A stretch of DNA of 7,131 nucleotides, from contig CAAFMK010000085.1 in assembly GCA_900763995.1 (NCBI GenBank), positions 1 through 7,131 of the forward strand, in the 5' to 3' direction. Position 1 is the stretch's first letter, and each line of letters starts with the position of its first letter. The notes below the pieces were generated by a model. That model did not search any database. It was not told the origin of the DNA and saw only the letters and a program-made list of their open reading frames with translations. The stretch is from an uncultured Oscillospiraceae bacterium. Its GTDB lineage: Bacteria; Bacillota; Clostridia; Oscillospirales; Oscillospiraceae. The position numbers and the translations under genes are program-made. Below are positions 1-6,838 of the stretch, in pieces.

Positions 1-2607
1 ACAGTCTGGACATTTTTTGTCTGGCATATCCGCACCACAGCCATAGGGGTGATTTGGGTCTTTTGCATAGTCAAAGTCTGTACGCTGACATTTTGGGCAG
101 CGGTAGTGGGCTGGCAGAGAATTGACCTCTGTAATACCTGACAAAAAGGCCACCAGTGAGGAGCCCACACTGCCCCGGGAGCCGACCAGATAGCTGTGCT
201 CCAGGGAATTTTGCACCAGTTTCTGCGCTGACATATAAATGACATCATATTTGCAGCGAATAATGTCATTGAGCTCCTCATTGATGCGATCTACAACAAT
301 GGGGGGCGGGTTTTTGCTGTACAGTTCGTGGGCCTTCCCCCACACCAGCCGTTTCAATTCTCCATCCGAATCCTCCAGCTTGGGCGCAAAAAGCCCTTGC
401 GGCAGAGGTTCGATGGGATCACACCAGTTGGCGACCAGATTGGTATTTGTTACCACCACTTCGTATGCCTTTTCCCTGCCTAGATAGGCAAATTCCTTCA
501 GCATCTCATCTGTGGTTTTAAAATAGATGGGCAGTGGCTCGTCTGCATCGTCAAAGCCCTTGGAGGTCAGGAGGATATGGCGATAAATCTCATCTTCAGG
601 ATCGATAAAATGGACATCTCCTGTGGCGCACACTGGCTTGCCCAGTTCTTCTCCGAGACGGACGATGGTGCGGTTAAACTCCCGAAGCTCCTCCTCTTTT
701 CTCACCATACCCTTCCGCAGCATGAACATATTGTTGCAGATGGGCTGAATCTCTAGATAGTCGTACCAGGAGGCGATCCGCTTAAGCTCCGCCCAATCCT
801 TCCCCTCCACAACTGCCTTAAATAGCTCCCCAGCCTCACAGGCTGAGCCAATGATAAGACCCTCTCGATTCTCATTGATCAGAGATTTTGGCATGGTGGG
901 CATCCGCTTAAAGTGCTCCAGATGAGACAGGGAGATCAGTTTATATAGATTGCGCAGGCCTGTCTGATTTTTGGCCAGTACGATCAGATGCTTGGCCTGA
1001 CGCCTGGCCTTTCCACCTTTGCGCAGGTTTGGCATATAACCATTGATTTCACTCAGGCGGCTCAGCCCCAGCTTTTCCATCATCTGGAAGAACGGCGGCA
1101 GCATATAGGCCACTGTGGCAGCATCATCACTGGCACGGTGGTGGTTGAACTCTGGCAGGTTCAGGTATTGGGCCACAATATTCAGCTTAAATTTATTCAA
1201 TTCAGGCAGCAGATTCTGCGCCAGAACCAGTGTATCCACTGAGGGGTTGGAAAATGGGATACCATACTTCCGACAGCCCATGGCGATAAACCCCATATCA
1301 AAATCGGCGTTATGGGCCGCCAGCGGGCGGTCTTTGATGAAGTCAATAAATGCCTCCAACGCCTCTTTTTGTGAGGGTGCCCCCACCAACATCTCATCGG
1401 TGATGCCGGTTAAATGGATGATCTCAGGGGACAGCAGCCGGCCCGGGTCTACAAAGGTGCTGAATTTTTCTGTGATCTCACCATTTTTCAAAACCACCGC
1501 ACCAATTTCTATGATGACCTCATATTTTTTATTAAGCCCCGTGGTCTCAATGTCGAAACATACGATCTCATCCGCAAAGCTGGCCTCTGTCTGCCCATGT
1601 ACCACCACACGATCATCTACATCGTTGATAAAATAGGCCTCTACTCCATAAAGTACCTTAATTTTTTTGGCAGAATGCCATGCATCAGGAAAGGACTGCA
1701 CCACCCCGTGATCTGTGATGGCGATGGCCGGATGGCCCCACGCCTCTGCACGCTTGACCACATTCTTTTCCGGCCCATACTTTGGCCCTACACAGGTCAG
1801 GGCATCCATAGATGACATGGTGGTATGCAGGTGCAGCTCTACCCGCTTTTCGGGGGCGGTATCCTCTTTCATGGGCTTTGGCGTGGTGACCACCGCTATG
1901 GGCTCCAAAACCATGTCCCCATAAAAACGGTCCATATTCAGACGACCCTGCACTTTTAAGTGCATCCCCTGTTTGATACTGTCAACCAGGGGCTTTCCCT
2001 CCTCACCAGGAAAGAATTTGCTCACTCGGATGGAGCCAGTATAGTCTGTCAAATCGAATGCAACCACCCAGGCTCCACGCTTTTTCAGCTCCCGGTTATC
2101 CACTGCAAAGACATCACCTTCTACCACTACCATACCCATATCCAGCTCCAGTCCCTGGATCGGGGTTGGAGCTTTGGTGATCGGACGGCCAAATACTGCC
2201 TTCCCTTTTGCCTTCTGGCTCTCCTTCTGCCTGGGCTCTCCTGTAACTTTGGGCCCTTTCTTCATCGCAGCCTGGCGGATGGCCTCTGTACGGGCAAAGG
2301 CATCCTGCTTTGGTGTCTCAGCTTTTTTGGGGTGGGGTACTGGTGGGACTTCTGGGGGGGTCTGCTCCTGCTTGGTCGCTACACAGATCTTCACTGAATG
2401 CAGGCTGTAGCACCGTGCCACTGCCTCCTCTGCCTGCGCCACCAGATTAGGGCCAGCGCCCTCCATTCCCTCTATGTAAATTTTGGCACTGCGGCTGGCT
2501 TTATCAATGGAAGCTGACACAATCAGCCAGCCCTCTATACCATTGCACAGCTCTGTCCACTGGTGCAGTGCCACAAACATTTCTAAAAATGGGATCTTCT
2601 TTGACAT
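1..2607 (-). CDS. polC: DNA polymerase III alpha subunit, PolC type (N-terminal 869 residues, cut by window edge)
   Basis: PolC is the replicative DNA polymerase of low-GC Gram-positive bacteria and carries its own 3'-5' proofreading exonuclease. The frame is open from ATG at 2607 to base 1. Visible in order are: a small N-terminal domain (about 1-75); a Pro/Lys/Glu/Gln-rich linker (about 78-150); an OB fold (about 158-240); and the first half of a PHP domain with HLH at 259-261, TDHG at 298-301 and E323. The inserted exonuclease follows with D352 and E354 (DIETTG), HNADFD ending at D437, and H490 and D495. The PHP domain then resumes, with GDVH at 663-666. The polymerase domain begins after that, with RGSVGSS at 811-817 and zinc-ligand cysteines 837, 840, 866 and 869. 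The polymerase catalytic aspartates lie beyond the window. Family members are about 1,400-1,450 residues, so some 60% is present. The PHP motif comes roughly 70 residues earlier than I recall for Bacillus PolC. The gene lies 34 bases after ispG. Identity is secure. Confidence 0.97.
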   Translation of the reverse strand, partial: MSKKIPFLEMFVALHQWTELCNGIEGWLIVSASIDKASRSAKIYIEGMEGAGPNLVAQAEEAVARCYSLHSVKICVATKQEQTPPEVPPVPHPKKAETPKQDAFARTEAIRQAAMKKGPKVTGEPRQKESQKAKGKAVFGRPITKAPTPIQGLELDMGMVVVEGDVFAVDNRELKKRGAWVVAFDLTDYTGSIRVSKFFPGEEGKPLVDSIKQGMHLKVQGRLNMDRFYGDMVLEPIAVVTTPKPMKEDTAPEKRVELHLHTTMSSMDALTCVGPKYGPEKNVVKRAEAWGHPAIAITDHGVVQSFPDAWHSAKKIKVLYGVEAYFINDVDDRVVVHGQTEASFADEIVCFDIETTGLNKKYEVIIEIGAVVLKNGEITEKFSTFVDPGRLLSPEIIHLTGITDEMLVGAPSQKEALEAFIDFIKDRPLAAHNADFDMGFIAMGCRKYGIPFSNPSVDTLVLAQNLLPELNKFKLNIVAQYLNLPEFNHHRASDDAATVAYMLPPFFQMMEKLGLSRLSEINGYMPNLRKGGKARRQAKHLIVLAKNQTGLRNLYKLISLSHLEHFKRMPTMPKSLINENREGLIIGSACEAGELFKAVVEGKDWAELKRIASWYDYLEIQPICNNMFMLRKGMVRKEEELREFNRTIVRLGEELGKPVCATGDVHFIDPEDEIYRHILLTSKGFDDADEPLPIYFKTTDEMLKEFAYLGREKAYEVVVTNTNLVANWCDPIEPLPQGLFAPKLEDSDGELKRLVWGKAHELYSKNPPPIVVDRINEELNDIIRCKYDVIYMSAQKLVQNSLEHSYLVGSRGSVGSSLVAFLSGITEVNSLPAHYRCPKCQRTDFDYAKDPNHPYGCGADMPDKKCPDC

Positions 2608-2617
2608 GATCTAAGCT

Positions 2618-2622
2618 CTCCT
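2618..2622 (-). promoter_or_regulatory. Ribosome binding site of polC
   Basis: The minus strand reads AGGAG, 10 bases before the polC ATG at 2607. It lies in the 34-base spacer after ispG and supports this start. No alternative upstream start is supported there. Confidence 0.75.
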
Positions 2623-2641
2623 ACGGGATATTAAACTAAAA

Positions 2642-3679
2642 TCACAAGGTATCGATCAGTGCAAACAGCTCATCTACCAGCTGATCCTGTGGGACTTTCT
2701 TGATGATTTTCCCTTTTTTGAACAACAGTCCCTCCCCTGAGCCTCCTGCAATGCCGCAGTCAGCCGCAGATGCCTCTCCAGGGCCATTGACTGCGCAGCC
2801 CATTACCGCCACTGTAATGGGCTTATCCACAGCCTTCAGGCGCTGCTCCACCTCATCTGCCAACCCAATCAGATCGATTCTGGTACGGCCACAGGTTGGA
2901 CAGGATACCAGCTCTGCCCCCTCCTGACGAATACCTGCGGCCTTTAAAATCTCACGGGCCGCATAGATTTCCTCTACGGGGTCTGCTGACAAGGAGACAC
3001 GCATGGTATCTCCAATCCCAAGGGCCAACAGGCCGCCGATCCCAACCGCCGATTTCAGAGTGCCCATTTTGATGGTACCAGTCTCTGTTACGCCAATGTG
3101 CAGTGGATAGTTGCTTTTTTGGCTCATCAACTGGTATGCCTTCATGGTGGTTGGCACATTGGAAGATTTCAAGGAGACACAAATGTCATCAAAATCAAAT
3201 TTGTGCAGCAGCTCAATATGGCCAAAGGCAGATTCCACCATAGCTTCAGGGCAAACCCGCCCATACTTAGCCAAAATATTCTTTTCCAGTGATCCGCCAT
3301 TGACACCAATGCGGATGGGAATCCCCCGCTGACGGCAGGCATCAGCCACAGCCTTGACCCGATCCTCACCCCCAATATTTCCCGGGTTAATGCGCACCTT
3401 ATCCGCTCCGGCCGCAATGGACTCTAAGGCCAGCTTGTAGTCAAAGTGAATATCCACCACCACAGGCAGCGGGCTGCTCTCCTTGATCTTGCCCACCGCT
3501 TTGGCAGCGGCCGTATCTGGAACTGCCACCCGGACAATGTCACATCCAGCGGTGGCTAGGGCACGGATCTGCTCTAAAGTTGCTGCCACATCATGGGTGG
3601 GCGTATTGGTCATGGACTGGATGGTTACAGGGGCTCCACCCCCCACCGCCACACGGCCCACATGGATTTGTTTTGTCAT
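2642..3679 (-). CDS. ispG: 4-hydroxy-3-methylbut-2-en-1-yl diphosphate synthase (IspG/GcpE)
   Basis: IspG is the penultimate MEP-pathway enzyme. It reductively converts methylerythritol cyclodiphosphate to HMBPP using a [4Fe-4S] cluster fed by ferredoxin or flavodoxin in the cytosol. The protein has 345 residues, normal for the short bacterial form. It has a TIM-barrel part (about 1-245; GCDIVRVAVPD near 45-55, VDIHFD at 75-80, KVRINPGNIG at 94-103) and a C-terminal cluster domain. The cluster ligands expected from the family are present: Cys260 and Cys263 in SCPTCGRT, Cys295 in MGCAVNGPGEA, and Glu302 in the same motif. The start is ATG at 3679, 12 bases after the rseP stop, with the N-terminus aligning directly to the family start (ThrLysGlnIleHisValGly). 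It shares the MEP pathway with dxr two genes upstream. Nothing is truncated or missing. Confidence 0.98.
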   Translation of the reverse strand: MTKQIHVGRVAVGGGAPVTIQSMTNTPTHDVAATLEQIRALATAGCDIVRVAVPDTAAAKAVGKIKESSPLPVVVDIHFDYKLALESIAAGADKVRINPGNIGGEDRVKAVADACRQRGIPIRIGVNGGSLEKNILAKYGRVCPEAMVESAFGHIELLHKFDFDDICVSLKSSNVPTTMKAYQLMSQKSNYPLHIGVTETGTIKMGTLKSAVGIGGLLALGIGDTMRVSLSADPVEEIYAAREILKAAGIRQEGAELVSCPTCGRTRIDLIGLADEVEQRLKAVDKPITVAVMGCAVNGPGEASAADCGIAGGSGEGLLFKKGKIIKKVPQDQLVDELFALIDTL

Positions 3680-3683
3680 AAAA

Positions 3684-3693
3684 CCTCACCCTC
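3684..3693 (-). promoter_or_regulatory. Ribosome binding site of ispG, overlapping the rseP stop
   Basis: Minus-strand bases 3694 to 3677 read TGAGGGTGAGGTTTTATG. The rseP TGA is the start of a GAGGG that ends 9 bases before the ispG ATG. A second GAGG (3684-3687) lies only 4 bases before it. The better-spaced GAGGG shares bases with the rseP stop codon, which suggests translation of the two genes is coupled. Which copy is used cannot be told from sequence alone. Confidence 0.6.
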
Positions 3694-4765
3694 ATTTCCC
3701 AATCAGTTTCCCGATATCGCTAAATGTGACGACCAGCATCAGGCCCATCAAAACAGCTAATCCAGCCAAATGGACATAGCCCTCATACTTTTCGTCTATT
3801 TTCTTCTTAAAGAGCTTCTGAAGTACACCATTGAGTATGAGGAAAAAGACCCGGCCTCCATCCAGTGCGGGCAGAGGCAGCAGGTTCATCACTGCCAAGT
3901 TCACCGCAATGAGTCCAGCAAAGTTTGCCATATTCATGGCAGCGGCGGCCGCATTGGGGGAGTACTCTGGATTACTTCCAACCTCCGTCATTACATTGAC
4001 GATCCCCACTGGGCCGGACAGATCTCTGATCCCAACCGCTCCAGTGACCAGATCCCCAAGGCTGACCCACACAAGGCGTACATTATCAAGGGCCGCATTC
4101 CAGCCAAAACGCAGCTTATTTTCCCAGGTGTTGGGCAGAACATCCACACCAATGGTGATACCACGCAGATAGGTGGTATTCCCATTTTCATCTGTTCGGG
4201 TTTGACGGGGCATATAGACATTCTTCAGCTCCACCCGCTCTCCGTCACGCTCTACCACCCAGTCCACATGGTCTCCAGCCCGGCCCAGGAAAAAGGACAG
4301 ATTTCCATATCCATACATCTTATGACCATCTACAGAAATTACCTTATCCCCGGCCTGTAAACCACAGTTCTCCAGCCCATAGCCCTCCATCAGGCCTCCA
4401 ACGGTCGGCATAGTGAATACGGTAAACTGTGCATAAAGCACCAGGAAGATGATAACACCGGTTAGAAAGTTCATGGCTGCCCCTGCGCATAGGATAATCA
4501 GCTTCTTCCACCATGCCGCATGGCCAAAGGAACGGGGATCTGCTGAGTCATCGTCCTCCCCCTCCATGGCACAGTAGCCGCCGATGGGAAGCAGGCGGAT
4601 GCTGTAAAGAGTCTCCCCTCTCTCTTTTTGAAAGAGGGCTGGGCCCATGCCAACTGCAAACTCATTGACCTTGACCCCCAACAGCTTTGCGGTGACAAAA
4701 TGTCCCAGCTCGTGGGTCGCAATCAAAAACCCAAATATGAAAATCGCAAGGATAATATACAGCAT
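3692..4765 (-). CDS. rseP: Site-2 (RseP/RasP-type) intramembrane zinc metalloprotease with PDZ domain
   Basis: This membrane-embedded protease of the M50B family cuts transmembrane segments of substrates such as anti-sigma factors and leftover signal peptides. The protein has 357 residues. The first hydrophobic segment (about 3-24) contains the zinc-binding HELGH at 18-22 (His18, Glu19, His22). A second segment lies near 90-112. A single PDZ domain (about 122-185, with GLQAGDKVISVDG at 135-147) faces the outside. GPVGI is at 251-255. The third segment, with its following loop, carries NLLPLPALDGGR (294-305), whose Asp302 is the third zinc ligand. A last segment is near 333-348. The acidic EGEDDDSADP stretch (68-77) is usual in clostridial homologues. 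ATG at 4765 follows a strong GGAGG. It lies 24 bases after dxr, as in most Firmicutes. The family is certain; the substrate in this organism is not known. The Bacillus name would be rasP. Confidence 0.96.
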   Translation of the reverse strand: MLYIILAIFIFGFLIATHELGHFVTAKLLGVKVNEFAVGMGPALFQKERGETLYSIRLLPIGGYCAMEGEDDDSADPRSFGHAAWWKKLIILCAGAAMNFLTGVIIFLVLYAQFTVFTMPTVGGLMEGYGLENCGLQAGDKVISVDGHKMYGYGNLSFFLGRAGDHVDWVVERDGERVELKNVYMPRQTRTDENGNTTYLRGITIGVDVLPNTWENKLRFGWNAALDNVRLVWVSLGDLVTGAVGIRDLSGPVGIVNVMTEVGSNPEYSPNAAAAAMNMANFAGLIAVNLAVMNLLPLPALDGGRVFFLILNGVLQKLFKKKIDEKYEGYVHLAGLAVLMGLMLVVTFSDIGKLIGK

Positions 4766-4772
4766 TGCGTGA

Positions 4773-4777
4773 CCTCC
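4773..4777 (-). promoter_or_regulatory. Ribosome binding site of rseP
   Basis: The minus strand has GGAGG, 7 bases before the ATG at 4765. It lies wholly in the 24-base dxr-rseP spacer. It is one of the two strongest Shine-Dalgarno matches in the window. Confidence 0.85.
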
Positions 4778-4789
4778 AACAAAACAGAA

Positions 4790-5929
4790 TTACAAAACAG
4801 CTTCTCTGGCGGCCTGATCGGCCTCCAGAATATCCGTCATGGACGGCTCTCGGATAACAGGTACCTTCTCCATGGCCAATGCCACCTTGTCTGCAATGTC
4901 CAAAAAACCAATTTTTCCATCCAGGAACTGAGCCACAGCCGCCTCATTGGCTCCATTTAAAATTGCCCCTGCTGTACCGCCAGTTTTCGCTGCCTCCAAC
5001 GCCAATCCCAGACAGCGGAAGGTATCCAAATCCGGGCTGCCAAAGGTCAGCGGACCGCAGTTCCACAGATCCAGTGCAGTGCCTGGGCCATTGGCAACAC
5101 GATTTGGCCATGTGAGGGCATACTGGATGGGCAGACGCATATCAGGCGTACCCAGCTGGGCAATCATGGCATTATCACAGTATTCCACCAGGGAGTGTAT
5201 CATACTCTCTTTGTGGATAATTACCGAGATTTTTTCCACTGGCATATGGTACAGGTGCATAGCTTCGATCACTTCCAGCCCCTTATTCATCAAGGTGGCG
5301 GAATCCACTGTAATTTTTGCACCCATAGACCAGTTTGGATGACGCAGTGCGTCCTCTCTGGTCATGCCACGCAATTCTTCCGTCTTTTTACCATAGAATG
5401 GGCCACCAGAACAGGTCAAAATCAGCCGTTTTACCTCTCCCCGATCTCGGTTGCCCTCCAGACACTGGAACAGAGCGGAGTGCTCAGAATCCACTGGCAG
5501 CACACGGGTCCCATAGTCCTTTGCCTCCTCCAGCACCAGAGGGCCTGCACACACCAGTGTCTCTTTATTGGCCAGTGCAATCCGTTTACCCTCTCGAATG
5601 GCGGCCATGGTGGGTCGCAGCCCCACCATCCCCACCAGTGCAGCGATGGCGGTATCTGCACTGGAAATGGTGGCTGCCTCCAGAAGTCCCTCCATGCCAG
5701 AGGCCACCTTCACATTGGTATCTGCCAGCCGGACACGCAGATCATCTGCGGCCTGTTCGTCAGCCAAAACAGCCAGTTCAGGCTTAAATTTACGGGCCTG
5801 TTCCTCCATCAAATCCACATTTTTGTTGGCAGCGAGGGCGGCCACTTCCATGCCACAGGCGGCAATCACCTCTAATGATTGCCGCCCGATGGAGCCGGTT
5901 GAACCTAAAATTGTAATGCGTTTACTCAT
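4790..5929 (-). CDS. dxr: 1-deoxy-D-xylulose 5-phosphate reductoisomerase
   Basis: Dxr catalyses the first committed MEP-pathway step: NADPH- and divalent-metal-dependent rearrangement and reduction of DXP to methylerythritol 4-phosphate. It is the target of fosmidomycin. From the ATG at 5929 the protein has 379 residues, a typical length. It begins MSKRITILGSTGSIG, so the NADPH-binding GSTGSIG is at 9-15 as in the family. LANKET lies at 119-124. The metal ligands are Asp147 and Glu149 (DSEHSA) and Glu219 (MNKGLE). CSGGPF is at 173-178 and the flexible-loop HPNWSMG at 198-204. The C-terminal helical domain contains GAILNGANEAAV (321-332). A GTG at 5938 would add three residues (M-Y-I), but it sits inside the only Shine-Dalgarno-like stretch, so ATG is preferred. 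The 86-base leader before this gene is the largest spacer in the window. No key residue is missing. Confidence 0.98.
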   Translation of the reverse strand: MSKRITILGSTGSIGRQSLEVIAACGMEVAALAANKNVDLMEEQARKFKPELAVLADEQAADDLRVRLADTNVKVASGMEGLLEAATISSADTAIAALVGMVGLRPTMAAIREGKRIALANKETLVCAGPLVLEEAKDYGTRVLPVDSEHSALFQCLEGNRDRGEVKRLILTCSGGPFYGKKTEELRGMTREDALRHPNWSMGAKITVDSATLMNKGLEVIEAMHLYHMPVEKISVIIHKESMIHSLVEYCDNAMIAQLGTPDMRLPIQYALTWPNRVANGPGTALDLWNCGPLTFGSPDLDTFRCLGLALEAAKTGGTAGAILNGANEAAVAQFLDGKIGFLDIADKVALAMEKVPVIREPSMTDILEADQAAREAVL

Positions 5930-5935
5930 AATATA

Positions 5936-5940
5936 CACCC
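5936..5940 (-). promoter_or_regulatory. Weak ribosome binding site of dxr
   Basis: The minus strand reads GGGTG, 6 bases before the ATG at 5929. It matches only the GGTG part of the anti-Shine-Dalgarno complement, so it is clearly weaker than the sites of cdsA, rseP and polC. It contains the alternative GTG start at 5938 and so argues against that start. Confidence 0.45.
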
Positions 5941-5953
5941 ATTGATGTTTGTA

Positions 5954-5990
5954 AGAGGCGGCATTTGCCTGCCCCTGAATTTTTTATTTT
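5954..5990 (+). terminator. Possible intrinsic terminator for antisense (plus-strand) transcription
   Basis: Read on the plus strand, the stem at 5954-5976 (GGCGGC ... GCCTGCC core, ATTT loop, one bulged T, one A-C mismatch) is followed three bases later by six T, one A and four T (5980-5990). This is the arrangement of a Rho-independent terminator facing opposite to the genes. No plus-strand gene is evident, so any role would be to stop antisense transcripts entering cdsA. The call is weak. Confidence 0.25.
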
Positions 5991-6015
5991 ATTCATCGGG
6001 AACCACAGCAGCTGA

Positions 6016-6837
6016 TTAAAAGGCTGGGAGAACCTCAACCAGAATCAACAGCAGCGGTGCAGCAAAGCTCATAGAATCAAAACGATCCAGCATACCGCCA
6101 TGGCCAGGCAGCAGATGACCGTAGTCCTTCACCCCATGCTGCCGCTTGACCAGAGAATAAGATAGATCCCCCAGCTCAGTAATGGCACTGCCCAGCAGAC
6201 CATATACAGCCATAGTGGGCAGCGAGACCCTCAGCTTTGCAAACTGGATCAGCACCAGACCATACAACAGCATAAATATCCCGCCGGACAGAATACCACC
6301 AATATACCCCTCCAGGGATTTATTGGGGCTCACCTGTGTGATCCCACGGTGTTTTCCAAAAAACACCCCCGCAAAATAGGCTCCTGCATCAGTCAAGAAG
6401 GCAGATACCACCGGCAGCAGCACCAGATACTGTCCGTGCTCCATCCCTTTGAGCACCACTAGGGCAGACAGTGACAAGGGGATCAATAGCCCCCCGAACA
6501 GACAGATGGAAATTTGGGTGAATTTGATTTCATCCTGTTTCCCATAGTTTTTGATGGACTCCACAAACAAAGTCACGATCAGCAAAAAAGCCACCGCCCG
6601 AACAAACCATCCCCCGTACCCCCAATTCCAACATCCCAATGGAATCAGGGCCGCAGAAATAGCGGTATAGACATACAACACCTTTTGGCTGGCCACCTTC
6701 GTCGCCCGCAGCAGCTCATAGGAGGCCAGTGCACAAATGCCAGACAGCAGTACAGCCAGATACACTGGGGGAAGAAAAAACAGTACGACAAAAAACAGTG
6801 GTGCCAACACCACTGACACAATGATCCGTGTTCCCAA
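6016..6837 (-). CDS. cdsA: Phosphatidate cytidylyltransferase (CDP-diglyceride synthase)
   Basis: CdsA is an integral membrane enzyme that makes CDP-diacylglycerol from phosphatidic acid and CTP, the precursor of bacterial phospholipids. From TTG at 6837 it has 273 residues, a normal length, and starts M-G-T-R-I-I, matching the family's usual (K)TRI(I/L) opening. Several hydrophobic segments run through it (for example about 3-21, 24-38, 78-92, 108-128, 136-156, 182-198, 257-270). Conserved polar motifs are DAGAYFAG (150-157), SPNKSLEGYIGG (170-181) and the full CdsA signature at 228-254. The signature includes S228, K231-R232, K239-D240, HGG at 246-248, and D251-R252-x-D254. The same frame is open upstream to an ATG at 6993, but that would add 52 residues lying inside uppS with no family match. 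A GTG at 6846 overlaps the GGAGG. TTG has ideal spacing and sits one base after the uppS stop. Confidence 0.96.
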   Translation of the reverse strand: MGTRIIVSVVLAPLFFVVLFFLPPVYLAVLLSGICALASYELLRATKVASQKVLYVYTAISAALIPLGCWNWGYGGWFVRAVAFLLIVTLFVESIKNYGKQDEIKFTQISICLFGGLLIPLSLSALVVLKGMEHGQYLVLLPVVSAFLTDAGAYFAGVFFGKHRGITQVSPNKSLEGYIGGILSGGIFMLLYGLVLIQFAKLRVSLPTMAVYGLLGSAITELGDLSYSLVKRQHGVKDYGHLLPGHGGMLDRFDSMSFAAPLLLILVEVLPAF

Positions 6838-6838
6838 C

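Larger units (their letters stand above)
5930..6015 (-). other. cdsA-dxr spacer with A-rich tract and stem-loop
   Basis: This 86-base spacer is the only sizeable untranslated stretch in the window. On the minus strand an A/T-rich run (5980-5996) is followed by a stem-loop at 5954-5976. AGGGGC and GGC pair with GCC and GCCUCU around an AAAU loop, with one bulged A and one G-U pair. On the minus strand no U-run follows the hairpin, so it does not look like a terminator of cdsA transcripts. I could not find a convincing -35/-10 pair for a dxr promoter. The stem could be an RNA processing or stability element, or chance. Confidence 0.35.

Noticed and set aside
35..39. Extra cysteine (Cys857) in the PolC zinc segment as a second metal site
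   Set aside because: The four expected ligands (837, 840, 866, 869) are already present as two CxxC pairs; one extra cysteine in the variable loop between them is not evidence of another site.
1115..1815. Overlapping plus-strand frames opposite the PolC exonuclease region
   Set aside because: The minus-strand PolC frame is continuous through here with all exonuclease motifs, so these are shadows.
2608..2660. A promoter for polC in the spacer after ispG (TAATAT-like element)
   Set aside because: No -35 element at a suitable distance could be found; the spacer is only 34 bases and read-through from ispG is simpler.
3770..4360. A 196-codon plus-strand frame opposite rseP
   Set aside because: Shadow of rseP; no domain, and the minus-strand frame has the full protease motifs.
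5195..5875. A 226-codon open frame on the plus strand opposite dxr
   Set aside because: It lies entirely antisense to a well-supported dxr, is rich in His, Gln and Cys in a way typical of shadow translation, and shows no recognisable family motif.
5936..5938. GTG as the dxr start
   Set aside because: It lies within the only Shine-Dalgarno-like stretch and adds just three residues before the family-typical MSKRITILG start.
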